From Elusimicrobiota bacterium (GTDB lineage Bacteria > Elusimicrobiota > Elusimicrobia > UBA1565 > UBA9628), in the NCBI GenBank assembly GCA_016218545.1, contig JACRDQ010000039.1, positions 1 to 64,000 on the forward strand: 64,000 nucleotides of DNA, read 5' to 3'. Of this stretch, positions 16,228-25,016 are shown piece by piece. The notes below the pieces were generated by a model. It was not told the origin of the DNA and did not search any database. It was given only the letters and a program-made list of their open reading frames with translations. The translations under genes and the position numbers were made by a program. Position 1 is the stretch's first letter; each line of letters begins with the position of its first letter.

Positions 16228-16280
16228 TAGGCCTTTGGGCCCAAAAAATACTAGGCCCTTAGGGGCTTGAAATTAGGCCT
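16228..16280 (+). repeat. Three TAGGCC direct repeats over a promoter
   Basis: TAGGCCTTT (16228), TAGGCCCTT (16252) and TAGGCCTTA (16274) are spaced 24 and 22 bp apart, about two helical turns each. The third lies in the spacer of the promoter for the giant gene at 16302 and the second lies just upstream of its -35. The layout suggests an iterated operator; no regulator is identified. Confidence 0.45.
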
Positions 16281-16295
16281 TACGGAGTCTACACT
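16267..16295 (+). promoter_or_regulatory. Promoter of the giant exported-protein gene
   Basis: TTGAAA at 16267-16272, a 17-bp spacer and TACACT at 16290-16295. The ATG begins only 7 bp after the -10, so transcription would start at or next to the first codon (leaderless), unless translation starts at the in-frame ATG at 16323. Confidence 0.55.
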
Positions 16296-16301
16296 ATCGC
16301 T

Positions 16302-19300
16302 ATGTTCCGGGTGTCGCGCTCGATGTCCGCGCTTGCGGCGGCTGCTTTTTTTGCCGGCGCGTGCGTTCCCCCCGTCGAGGCTTCGGTCATGGAGGCCCGC
16401 ACGCAGGCGGCCGCTGCCCCTCGCGAATCCTTGTCCAAGGGCGCGGTGGAAGCGCAGATCGAGCTCTATCGGGTGACCGACGAGCTCGTCGCCCATCTCA
16501 AGGGCGTCCGGAAGGCCGACCTGGCCGGCCTGGAGGCCAGGCTCAAGGCTCTTTCAGGCAGGCTCTCCGGCCAGTCCGGCCTGACCGCGGCGGAGCGGGC
16601 CGACCTTTCCGAGGAGTTGGCTAAGGTCTCCGGCCTCCTGTCGGATACCCGGGTCGTGCTCTCGGGCTCGGGGGACGCCTCCGCCAAGATCGAGGTCCTC
16701 CTCAAGGCTGCGGACCGCCGCTCCTCCGAAGGCTCGGTGGAAGAGCTCTCATCCCTCGTCTCCGGCCTCAAGGCGGCTTCCGAGGACCCGGCCCAGGCGG
16801 CCTGGGTCTTCGAGCGGATGAAGGCCCGGTTCAAGGACCGGCCCGAGGTGCTCTTGGAGTTGGGCTCGGTCGAGGAAGCCCTGCGCAAGGACGCCGTCGA
16901 GTTCACGGACCCCCGCAACCCCAACCTCCTTTCAGCCAAACCCAAGGACATCCAGCTTCAGGCGCCGGCGCCTGAGGCCGGCCGCAAGAACGGGTCGAAG
17001 GGAGGTCCGTCCACCGGCGAGCGGCTCGAGGTCTCGGTCCAGGCCGCGGTCGCCCCCTTCTCGAACGCGCTCCTCGACCCCGCTCAGCAGCAGTTCGTCT
17101 CCGAGCGCGTCGGACGGCGCGGCGTCCTGGCCGAGCTGGCCAGGGAAGTGCTCGGCGCCGCGGCCTCCAGGGACTTGGGCTCCATGGTGGCGGCCCTCGC
17201 GGACAAGCACGCCGAGACGCTCCGGAAGCTCGGCTTCGTGGGGCCGGCCTCCGGCCCGGAGGAGGAGATCGAGCGCTTGAAGGCCGTGGGCGAGGGCAAC
17301 AAGGCCTTCGGCCTCTACCTCGTCCAGCTCATCCAGTACCGCTTCTTCGTCCAGCGGGCCCTGCTGGGCGACGTCATCCCGCTGGGCACCAAGCTCGAGG
17401 CGTGGGAGGTCGGGGCGGACATCCCGGCGGACGCGGAGATCTACTTCCATGAGGAACGCCAGGACGGCGTCTCCTACCGCGGCTTCCACTATTCCTTTAA
17501 AGACGGGACGAGCCGGTTCCAGGGGCAGAGCCTCACGGACGACACGGCCCTCATCGTGGTCACGGACCCGGTCACCAAGCGCTCCTTGAGGACCAAGGTG
17601 ACCTTCGACAAGGACCGCCAGGTCCAGGAGGCGCACACCGTCGCGATCAGCGTGGAGACCGGGCGCAGGATCCGCGAGGAGATCGCCGACATCGCCCGCA
17701 AGCTCACGACCGTGATCCTCTTCGACGAGACCGGCACGGCCGTCCGCGAGGAGACCGTCGACGGCGTGGGCGGCGGCCGCAGCATCAAGGACTGGCAGCA
17801 GGGCATCCTGGTCGACGTGGCCAAGGACCGCAAGACTTCGGTGCGGGCCATGCCGGACGCCAAGACCGGGCCCGGCTTCAAGGCCCAGTACGGCGTCATG
17901 GAGGAGAACGGGACCTTCACGGTGACGAGCATGGTCCTGGCGGACGGTAAGACGGTGGAGATCGTCAACCGCCGGGTGCAGAAGATCCTCGACGCCGCCA
18001 AGAAGCTCATCGGGTGGGAGGTCGAGATCGGAGACCTCCTGCGGACCCCGCGCGGCGACGACCGCTCGCGCCTGAGCCGCGAGATCGCGCGGGAGATCTG
18101 CAAGGCCCTCGAGCTCGACGACAAGAACGCCCGCCTGAGCCTGCCCATCGGCAACTTCCTCTGGGACTTCGCCTTCAACGAGCCCTCGACCAAGTCGATC
18201 CGGCTCTTCATCGACGACGGCAAGTCCTTCAACCTCATCTTCGACTATTCCGACGGCAGCCGCAAGGTCGTCAACGGGAAGGTCATGGCCGGGACGCCCT
18301 ACGGCAAGGACAAGAAGGTCTCCGCCGGCACGTTCGTCGTGATGGGGCTCATCCAGGTCGCCCCGGACGGCAAGGGCACCCAGGACCCCAGGCGCTGGCT
18401 GGAGTACGCGGCCGAGGGTCATCGCCTGAAGTGGTACGAGACCAAGAGCACGGTCAAGCCCGAGTGGTACCAGGTCTGGAAGGCGGTCGAGAACAACCTC
18501 CATACCTGGGTCGGCAAGGAGGTCTGGAAAGGCACCGCGGCCCAGGGCGGCTGGGTGGAGGAGGGCCGCGAGGAGAACCAGAAGGTCACCACGGAGGAGC
18601 CGCAGTCCTCCAAACTGGGCTGGCTGGGCAGCCTGCCCATGAAGACCCCGGGCCTCGGCTGGGTCCTGGAGAAGGGCGGCCAGGCCGGCAAGACCATCTA
18701 CACGGGCCTGATGGCCGCGCCCCAGGTCCTGGCCAGCGAGATCAACCTCTTCGGCATGCGCGACGAGTACAGCCTCGAGGCCGCGGCCAGCTACTACAAG
18801 AACCCGGCGATGCGGGCCCTGCTCAAGGACAAGCCGGAGGAGTTCCTCGCGCGGATCACGCCCGGCGCCCGCACGATGCTCGACGGCCAGGCCCTCGTCA
18901 ACCGGGGCAAGCTCCTCGAGTCGCAGGGCATCACCGCTCACCGGGCGCCTGACGCTTACCGCCAGGCCATGGCCAGGCCCGTGTCCGCGGAGGAGGCGGC
19001 CTCGGCCTTCGAGAATTTCGGGGCCGGGTCCTACGGCTCGCGCCTCATCGAGATGGGCATGGAGAGCAAGGGCGCGGCCGCGTGGGCCTACAAAGCCGGC
19101 GGCGTGGCCATGGGCGCGTTCGAGAACATCGCGGAGACCACCTTCAACCCGGTGGTCTGGGCCACCTTCGGCCTCGGCCGGGCCATCACGGCTCTGCAGG
19201 GCTCCGAGGCCCTGCTGGGCAGCACCAAGCTCCTCCAGGTCACCCTCGGCGCGGCCAAGCTGACGCACTCGGTCCTCTACAGCACCATGATGGGCTCGTT

Positions 19301-21782
19301 CATGGTGGGCACGGCGGACAACCTCGGCAAGACCATCCAGTACTGGGGCGACAACCCCAAGTTCTACGAGAAGCTCTCCGCCACCACCGCCGACGCCTTC
19401 TTCACCTACCTCATGTACAAGGGCTGGAAGGACTCGAAGCACGCCCAAGAGGAGCAGCTCCGGATCGAGGAAGCCAAGCTCAGGGCCCTCGAGAAGTCCT
19501 TGAAGGGCGCGGAAGGCGCCGAGATCCCGAAGACCGAGACGAAGATTCCCCAGGCCGAGGGCAAGGGCACGCAGACCGACGTCAAGCTCACCCAGACCGA
19601 GGGCTCTTCGGCCAAGGTCGATCCCAAGGCCGGCCCGGACGCCAAGCCCGCTCAGGCCCCTGAGCCCAAGTCCCCTGCAGCGGATGTCAAGGCCCTGACC
19701 GAGGCCATGGCTCCCAAGCCCAGCCTCCTTCAGCGCGCCTTGAACGCCTTGCGCGGCGGCAGGGAAAAGGCCGCTGAGCTCAATGCCGGCAACGAGGCCA
19801 AGCTCGCTGAAGTCAGAGACGCCAACATGCAGGTCAAGCCCGGTGCCGAGGCCAAGGCTCCCAAGGCCGGCGAGTCCAAGGCTCCTGTGGTCGAGACCAA
19901 AGCTCCTGTGACCGAGGCCAGGGCTCCGGTGGCTGAGGCCAAAGCTCCTGTGGTCGAGACCAAGGCTCCGGTGGCTGAGACCAAGGCTCCGGTGGCTGAG
20001 ACCAAGGCTCCGGTGGCTGAGGCCAAGGCTCCGGTGGCTGAGGCCAAGGCTCCGGTGGCTGAGACCAAGGCTCCGGTGGCTGAGGCCAAGGCTCCGGTGG
20101 CTGAGGCCAAGGCTCCGGCAGCCAAGGCCAGGGTCAGGGCTCCCAAGATCAGCGATTCCAAGGCCCCGAAGGTCGCTGAGACCCAGGCCCCGAAGGTTGC
20201 TGAGACCCAGGCCCCGAAGGCTGGCGAGGCCAAGGCCCCTGCGAATGAGACGGGTAAGGTCAATTTCAGGTCCCGCGCGAAGACAGGCGGCCAGTCCGAG
20301 ACCAAGGCCAAGACTGGGACCGAGTCCACCCAGGTCCGCAAGGACATCGGCCGCAGCGGCGAGGCTGCCAAGGGTTCCAAGGGCCCCAAGACCCGGGCCC
20401 CCCGCGTGAACGGCAAGGACGCGAAGGTCAAGGCGACGGAAAAGGCCGCCGAGGTCAAGGACGGCGTCAAGAAGGTCGCGGTCGAGGTCAAGGAGGTCAA
20501 GGCTGAGAAGGGAGCCAAGGCTCCTGAGCAGGTCTCGGTCAAGGAGAGCAAGGCCGCGCCCGAGGCAGCGGCGAAGAAGGGTTTCTGGCAGAGGATCGGA
20601 GAGCGCTATCGCGGCTGGTCCTCCAAGCCTGTCTCCCAGTTCCCGGTGCTCCCGGACCGCGAGGTCATGGGCGACCGGCCGAAGGGGGATGGGAGCGACA
20701 AGAATCCGCCGGGCAAGGGGCCGGACTCCGCCGAGGTCCCGATGCCCAAGGATGAGACGCCTCCCACGCCTCAGGAAGAGACCGCCGATGTCCCTCCGCC
20801 TGCTGACGAGGAAGAGGATGCGCCGGCAGGGGACGAGACCGCGGGCAGGGAGTCCGCCCGCCAGGACCAGCAGGACCCCGGGCAGCAGCCTGCGAGCCAG
20901 AAGGCGCCGGCTCCCGCGCCCAAGTCCGATACCCCGAACACTTCCTATGCGGGCGGTCCCTCCGGCGGCGGGGAAGACGGAGGAGGAGGCGGTTCCAAGC
21001 TCAAGGACAAGCAGGTCAAGGTCGGCGGTTTCGGCGGCAAGGGAGGAGGCGGAGGAGGCGGGGGCGGTGGCGGCGGCGGCGGTGGCGGCGGTGGCGGCGG
21101 TGAAGGCGGGTCTGGCTCGGGCGGCCATGCTCCCAATGACACGACGTTCGGCGGCGGCGGCCGCAGTCCTGCTCCGGTGGGCGGCAATGTGGACCCCTTC
21201 GTCGGAGCATTCAGCGCATCGCCGATCATTGAGAACAAGGGCATGGCCGGGGCTGTGTCCGCGGCACGGGGCGCCCGGGTGGTCCCCACGCCGGCCCCTG
21301 GCGGGCACGCCTCTCCCAGGGCTGCGCTGGGATCCAAGTTCGACGGTTCCAAGGAATCCGGCAAGCGTGCCGAGGCCCAGAACACCGGCGGCGGCGCGCC
21401 TCCCAAGGGTTCCCCCTCCGGGGCGTGGGATTGGCAGCCCGCTGCGCTGAAGACCAAGCCGATCGCTCCGGCCGAGCCGCAGTCCCAGTCAGCCTCTGCG
21501 CCGGCCCAGCCGGGCCGGTTCCAGGACGCGACCGCTTCGCATGCCGCGTCCCGGCCTTCCGCGGCCGCAGAGCCCGAATCCGAGGACTACTCCTACACCT
21601 ACCTCTCTCCGGCCCGGCAGAAGTACGAGTTCCCGCCGGTCAAGTCCCAGTCAGCCCTCTCCCGCCGCGCCACCTTCTCGGTCGCGGCTCAGGCGGCCGC
21701 GGCCTTGGCCCTCGGCTGGCTGATCTTCTCGTCCGACCTTCCCTTCCTCCTCGGGCTCTCCAAGAAGCGCCGCAGGAAGTAA
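16302..21782 (+). CDS. Giant exported repeat protein, unknown function
   Basis: An 1826-residue protein of unrecognised family. A signal peptide (SALAAAAFFAGACVPPVEA) is followed by about 850 residues of mixed helical sequence, a hydrophobic patch near 940-1000, twelve 7-residue repeats of the KAPVAEA/KAPVVET type (about 1193-1276), a Lys-rich tract, a Pro/Glu region, a run of 20 glycines and a disordered Ser/Pro/Ala segment. It ends with one membrane helix (FSVAAQAAAALALGWLIF) and KKRRRK. Signal peptide plus C-terminal helix and basic tail suggests anchoring in the membrane or processing by a sortase-like enzyme. No catalytic motif was found. A structural or surface role is inferred. Start alternatives are 16302 and 16323. 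Confidence 0.8.
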   Translation: MFRVSRSMSALAAAAFFAGACVPPVEASVMEARTQAAAAPRESLSKGAVEAQIELYRVTDELVAHLKGVRKADLAGLEARLKALSGRLSGQSGLTAAERADLSEELAKVSGLLSDTRVVLSGSGDASAKIEVLLKAADRRSSEGSVEELSSLVSGLKAASEDPAQAAWVFERMKARFKDRPEVLLELGSVEEALRKDAVEFTDPRNPNLLSAKPKDIQLQAPAPEAGRKNGSKGGPSTGERLEVSVQAAVAPFSNALLDPAQQQFVSERVGRRGVLAELAREVLGAAASRDLGSMVAALADKHAETLRKLGFVGPASGPEEEIERLKAVGEGNKAFGLYLVQLIQYRFFVQRALLGDVIPLGTKLEAWEVGADIPADAEIYFHEERQDGVSYRGFHYSFKDGTSRFQGQSLTDDTALIVVTDPVTKRSLRTKVTFDKDRQVQEAHTVAISVETGRRIREEIADIARKLTTVILFDETGTAVREETVDGVGGGRSIKDWQQGILVDVAKDRKTSVRAMPDAKTGPGFKAQYGVMEENGTFTVTSMVLADGKTVEIVNRRVQKILDAAKKLIGWEVEIGDLLRTPRGDDRSRLSREIAREICKALELDDKNARLSLPIGNFLWDFAFNEPSTKSIRLFIDDGKSFNLIFDYSDGSRKVVNGKVMAGTPYGKDKKVSAGTFVVMGLIQVAPDGKGTQDPRRWLEYAAEGHRLKWYETKSTVKPEWYQVWKAVENNLHTWVGKEVWKGTAAQGGWVEEGREENQKVTTEEPQSSKLGWLGSLPMKTPGLGWVLEKGGQAGKTIYTGLMAAPQVLASEINLFGMRDEYSLEAAASYYKNPAMRALLKDKPEEFLARITPGARTMLDGQALVNRGKLLESQGITAHRAPDAYRQAMARPVSAEEAASAFENFGAGSYGSRLIEMGMESKGAAAWAYKAGGVAMGAFENIAETTFNPVVWATFGLGRAITALQGSEALLGSTKLLQVTLGAAKLTHSVLYSTMMGSFMVGTADNLGKTIQYWGDNPKFYEKLSATTADAFFTYLMYKGWKDSKHAQEEQLRIEEAKLRALEKSLKGAEGAEIPKTETKIPQAEGKGTQTDVKLTQTEGSSAKVDPKAGPDAKPAQAPEPKSPAADVKALTEAMAPKPSLLQRALNALRGGREKAAELNAGNEAKLAEVRDANMQVKPGAEAKAPKAGESKAPVVETKAPVTEARAPVAEAKAPVVETKAPVAETKAPVAETKAPVAEAKAPVAEAKAPVAETKAPVAEAKAPVAEAKAPAAKARVRAPKISDSKAPKVAETQAPKVAETQAPKAGEAKAPANETGKVNFRSRAKTGGQSETKAKTGTESTQVRKDIGRSGEAAKGSKGPKTRAPRVNGKDAKVKATEKAAEVKDGVKKVAVEVKEVKAEKGAKAPEQVSVKESKAAPEAAAKKGFWQRIGERYRGWSSKPVSQFPVLPDREVMGDRPKGDGSDKNPPGKGPDSAEVPMPKDETPPTPQEETADVPPPADEEEDAPAGDETAGRESARQDQQDPGQQPASQKAPAPAPKSDTPNTSYAGGPSGGGEDGGGGGSKLKDKQVKVGGFGGKGGGGGGGGGGGGGGGGGGGGEGGSGSGGHAPNDTTFGGGGRSPAPVGGNVDPFVGAFSASPIIENKGMAGAVSAARGARVVPTPAPGGHASPRAALGSKFDGSKESGKRAEAQNTGGGAPPKGSPSGAWDWQPAALKTKPIAPAEPQSQSASAPAQPGRFQDATASHAASRPSAAAEPESEDYSYTYLSPARQKYEFPPVKSQSALSRRATFSVAAQAAAALALGWLIFSSDLPFLLGLSKKRRRK
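19878..20129 (+). repeat. Twelve 21-bp in-frame tandem repeats
   Basis: Twelve consecutive 21-bp units encode K/R-A-P-V-x-E-A/T. Several neighbouring units are identical at DNA level (GCTCCGGTGGCTGAG core), implying recent slippage or unequal recombination. Copy number is likely variable between strains. Confidence 0.85.
21042..21101 (+). repeat. Poly-glycine codon run
   Basis: Twenty consecutive GGN codons (mainly GGC, GGA and GGT) encode an uninterrupted Gly-20 tract inside the giant exported protein. The flanks are also Gly-rich. It is prone to length change and probably forms a flexible linker. Confidence 0.85.
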
Positions 21783-21864
21783 TCTCCCCAGACAGGAGTC
21801 CGCTGGAAATCCAAAATTTGTAGAATGACTGCCGCTTTGAGGCACAGCCCAGGATGACGTCACC

Positions 21865-23655
21865 ATGATCAGCCGTTGCCCTAATTGCGGCGGAGAAGTC
21901 GATGATTCCGCTCCCAAGTGCTCGCATTGCCATTGGGACTTCATCTCCCTGAAGGTCATGCCTCCTCCAGGGGGAGCTGCCGCCTCCAGCCAGGCGGAAG
22001 CTCCGCCGGCCGACCTCCCTCGCTCGCGCGGACCTGAAGTGGACCTCGGGGGAGGAGTCATCATCGAGTACCTGGGGTCGGACGCTCCTCGACCCGCGGA
22101 CGCGGTCCGCGAGCGGAGGTCACGCACCAAGCCCGGCAGGCCGGCGCCCGAGCGAACAGAGCCGAGCGAGGCCCTCGAGTCCGCTCCCCCGGTGGAGGAG
22201 CCCAAGTCTCCGCCGGAACCCCCCAAGCCCGCGTGGGTGACTCCGGTCCTGGTCGATCCAGCGGAGCTCGCCGCCAAGTTCGAGAGCCTCCGGCCTAAGC
22301 CGCAGGCCAAAGCCGAGCCTCCTGTGGAGACGGTCAGGGCCGAGCCGAAGGAAGAACCCCTGAGGACCGAGATCCCGCCCGCGCCTGCGAAGACCGAGAT
22401 CCCGCCCGCGCCTGCAAGGGCCGAGTTCCCTCCCGCTCCGTCCAGGCTGGGAGAGTCCCTGCCGCATTTCGCTCCTCCGGGCCCGGAACCTTCGGCCAAG
22501 GCTCCGCCGCCCCCGCCTCCTCCGCCGACACCTCCTCCTTCGGAGCCTGTGGTTTTGAAGCCCAAGCCCTTATGGGAGGCTCCCACGGTCGTCTCCTCTG
22601 AGGACGTGGTGGCGCGCTTCGAGCGCTCGCGCGCCGCAGCGGCAGAGCGCGCCGCTTTCCTCCCTGACCCGGCGCAATTCCCCGACCTCCAGCATCCCCC
22701 TCAGCCTGCTGCGCCCCCGCCTGCTCCGGTCAGCCAGACGGTCCCTGTTCCTCCGAGCCCGGCGATGCCGCCGCCCGCGCCTGCTCCTGCGCCTGTGGCG
22801 CCTGCTGCTCCTGATGAGGCTGTCCTGGCTGTCGTATCCACCCCAGCCGCGGCGCCCAGCCAAGGCGCGGGGGTTCCGGAATCCTCCTCCCCTATCCCGG
22901 AAGGTCTGCGGCGCTACATCATGATCGCCGTCGGAGTGGTCGCGTTCGCGGCCCTGGCCACGCCCCTGGCGGTCTTCTTCGGACTGCGCGGCCGTTCCTC
23001 CACTCCTGCCGAGCCTGCGGCCGCGGTCCAGGCTCCTGCTCCGCTGCCTGCGGCCAGCCCGGTCCCGGCCCAGCCTTTGCCTCCCCCTCCGCCCGTCGCC
23101 GCGCAGCCCAGGCCGGCCCCGGCGCCGGCCCCTGTGGTCCAGTCTCCGCCGCGGCAGCCGGAATCCAGGCCTGTCCCGGCTCCTCCCGCGCCTCCGGCGC
23201 AGGAGGCTTCCAAGAAAGCTCCCGAGCCCGAGGCTCCCGTCGCCGTGGTCCAGGAGCCCGCAACAGCCAAGCCGGCGCCCGCTCCCAAGCCGTCAGGCAA
23301 GCGCTGGGTCTTCAAGGGCAGGGTCTACGACCTCATCAACCTCTCTCCGGTCTACGACGCCAAGCTGACCTTCCTGGACCCTTCCGGGCGGGAGGCGGGG
23401 AGCACGACGACCAAGGACGAGGGACGCTTCGAGGTCTCTCTGGAAGCGCTGGCCAAGGGCGGCTACAGCATGACGGTCCAGCACGCTGACTACAGGACCA
23501 AGTACATCGACGACATCGACCCGCCGTTCGACCAGCTCGATGACAACATGCGCAGGCCTCTGGCGAACGCGGCGCCCGTCAACAGGCCCTGGGTCGGTTC
23601 CGCGGACAAGTCGGTCAAGCGGGACTTCGTGATGATCCCGAAGGCCGTCGAATAG
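21865..23655 (+). CDS. Zinc-ribbon, Pro-rich membrane protein with carboxypeptidase-regulatory-like domain
   Basis: A 596-residue protein. Residues 5-22 form a zinc ribbon (CPNC ... CSHC). About 330 residues of Pro/Ala-rich linker lead to one membrane helix (IMIAVGVVAFAALATPLAVFF, near 352-374), a second Pro-rich linker and a C-terminal beta-sandwich of the carboxypeptidase regulatory-like type (KGRVYDLINLSPVYDAKLTF; EGRFEVSLEAL). The ribbon should be cytoplasmic and the sandwich extracytoplasmic. It follows the giant exported protein by 82 bp on the same strand; co-function is possible but unproven. Its last 41 bp overlap the 3' end of the convergent Xaa-Pro aminopeptidase gene. Confidence 0.75.
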   Translation: MISRCPNCGGEVDDSAPKCSHCHWDFISLKVMPPPGGAAASSQAEAPPADLPRSRGPEVDLGGGVIIEYLGSDAPRPADAVRERRSRTKPGRPAPERTEPSEALESAPPVEEPKSPPEPPKPAWVTPVLVDPAELAAKFESLRPKPQAKAEPPVETVRAEPKEEPLRTEIPPAPAKTEIPPAPARAEFPPAPSRLGESLPHFAPPGPEPSAKAPPPPPPPPTPPPSEPVVLKPKPLWEAPTVVSSEDVVARFERSRAAAAERAAFLPDPAQFPDLQHPPQPAAPPPAPVSQTVPVPPSPAMPPPAPAPAPVAPAAPDEAVLAVVSTPAAAPSQGAGVPESSSPIPEGLRRYIMIAVGVVAFAALATPLAVFFGLRGRSSTPAEPAAAVQAPAPLPAASPVPAQPLPPPPPVAAQPRPAPAPAPVVQSPPRQPESRPVPAPPAPPAQEASKKAPEPEAPVAVVQEPATAKPAPAPKPSGKRWVFKGRVYDLINLSPVYDAKLTFLDPSGREAGSTTTKDEGRFEVSLEALAKGGYSMTVQHADYRTKYIDDIDPPFDQLDDNMRRPLANAAPVNRPWVGSADKSVKRDFVMIPKAVE

Positions 23656-24988
23656 CCATCAGCAGTTCGACGTCTGCGATCTCCTTGGGCACATCCGTGA
23701 GGTCGAGCGGAGGGCCGCTCCGCGCGACCACGACGTCGTCTTCGATGCGGATCCCTCCGAAGCCCCGGAAGGCCTCGGCTCTGGCGAAGTGCACGGAGCC
23801 CCGGAATTTCCTCCTGTTGGCGGGATCGTCGAGGAGGGCCGGGATGAAGTAGATCCCGGGCTCCACCGTCACGACGAACCCCGGCTCGAGCTTGGCCACG
23901 AAGCGCACCGGGACCTTGGTCGGGTTGGGAAGCCGGCGCTTCCGGCCGCCCGAGGGGTCGTGGACGTCCAGCCCCAGCATGTGGCCGATGCCGTGCGGGT
24001 AGAAGAGACGGACCGCGCCGCCCTCCACGAGCCCCGAGACGTTCCCCTTGAGCAGCCCGAGCCCCTTGAGCCCCTCCGCGATCATGGTCATGGAGCGAAC
24101 GTGCAGGTCGGCCGAGAGGACGCCGGGGCGGGCCGCGTCGATGACGGCCTTCTGAGCGTCAAGGACGATGGAGTACACGTCCCGCTGGCGCGCGGTGAAC
24201 CTGCCGTCGACGGGGAAGGTGCGGGTGATGTCCGCGGCGTACCCGAGGTGCTCCGCCCCGGCGTCGATGAGGACGAGGCTCCCCTTCCGGATGCGCTGGT
24301 CGTTGCCGTGGTAATGGAGCACGGCGGAATTGGCGCCGGAGGCCACGATGCTCTCGAAGGCGAGGCGCTTGAGGCCCCGACGACGGCATTCTGCTTCGAA
24401 GACCGCCTGGACCTCGTGCTCGAACATGCCGGGCCGGACCGAGGCCATGGCGGCGCGGAAGGCCAGTCCCGTGACGGAACTCGCGCGCCGCAGGAGCGCC
24501 AGCTCTCCGGCGTCCTTGACCGCGCGCAGGCAGTCCAGGGCGTCGCGCAGGGCCGCGGGTCTGGCCGTCAGCCCCCGGCAGGCTCCGGCGTCGATCCCGG
24601 CCATGCGTCTCTGGGCGGCCTTGTCAGCGTAGAGGACGCGGTAGCCGCGCCGCGCCCGCCGCAGGACGGAGGCGAGACGGTGCGTTTGGAGAGCCCTCTG
24701 GAAGCCGTAGGCCTTCCGGGCCTCGTCGGGGCTCGGGACATGGCCCAGCCAGACGCGGTGGGTGCTGTCCACTTTGGGGATGAAGAGGGTGTGCCGCCGA
24801 CGCTTGGGGTCGATGAGCACCCAGCAATCCGGCTCCTCGACCCCGCTCAGGTAGAGGAAATCCGAGCCTTGGCGGAAGGGGTGGCAGACGTCTCCGTTGC
24901 GCAGGACCGGGGAGCCGCCGGCGAGGAGGATGAGACCGTCAGGGAGTTTCCGGGAGACCGCGAGCCGGTGCTGGAGGAAGGTATCCAT
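23615..24988 (-). CDS. pepP: Xaa-Pro aminopeptidase (M24B)
   Basis: A 457-residue cytoplasmic metallopeptidase that removes an N-terminal residue next to proline. An N-terminal creatinase-like domain (about 1-170) is followed by the pita-bread catalytic domain with the five metal ligands in order: Asp in LVLIDAGAE, Asp in YAADITRTFP, His in HGIGHMLGLDVHD, Glu in VTVEPGIYF and Glu in GIRIEDDVVV. The His of LHYHGND is also conserved. Length fits the family (about 440). An extended -10 lies directly upstream of the ATG, so the mRNA may be nearly leaderless. Its 3' end overlaps the convergent zinc-ribbon gene by 41 bp. Confidence 0.92.
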   Translation of the reverse strand: MDTFLQHRLAVSRKLPDGLILLAGGSPVLRNGDVCHPFRQGSDFLYLSGVEEPDCWVLIDPKRRRHTLFIPKVDSTHRVWLGHVPSPDEARKAYGFQRALQTHRLASVLRRARRGYRVLYADKAAQRRMAGIDAGACRGLTARPAALRDALDCLRAVKDAGELALLRRASSVTGLAFRAAMASVRPGMFEHEVQAVFEAECRRRGLKRLAFESIVASGANSAVLHYHGNDQRIRKGSLVLIDAGAEHLGYAADITRTFPVDGRFTARQRDVYSIVLDAQKAVIDAARPGVLSADLHVRSMTMIAEGLKGLGLLKGNVSGLVEGGAVRLFYPHGIGHMLGLDVHDPSGGRKRRLPNPTKVPVRFVAKLEPGFVVTVEPGIYFIPALLDDPANRRKFRGSVHFARAEAFRGFGGIRIEDDVVVARSGPPLDLTDVPKEIADVELLMAIRRPSGSSRSPA

Positions 24989-24996
24989 GGCACCCG

Positions 24997-25005
24997 ATTA
25001 TAACA
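24997..25005 (-). promoter_or_regulatory. Extended -10 promoter of pepP
   Basis: TGTTATAAT on the minus strand, with the pepP ATG 8 bp after the box. No convincing -35 is seen. The predicted start point falls about 2 nt before the ATG. Confidence 0.6.
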
Positions 25006-25016
25006 GAATGGGATGC

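Noticed and set aside
19878..20129. Tandem repeats considered as CRISPR
   Set aside because: Units are contiguous 21-bp coding repeats with no spacers and keep the reading frame.
16932..21308. 1458-codon open frame on the minus strand opposite the giant exported-protein gene
   Set aside because: Gly/Leu/Asp/Arg-rich composition without domains, opposite a gene with signal peptide, promoter and repeats. Long antisense frames are expected at this GC content.
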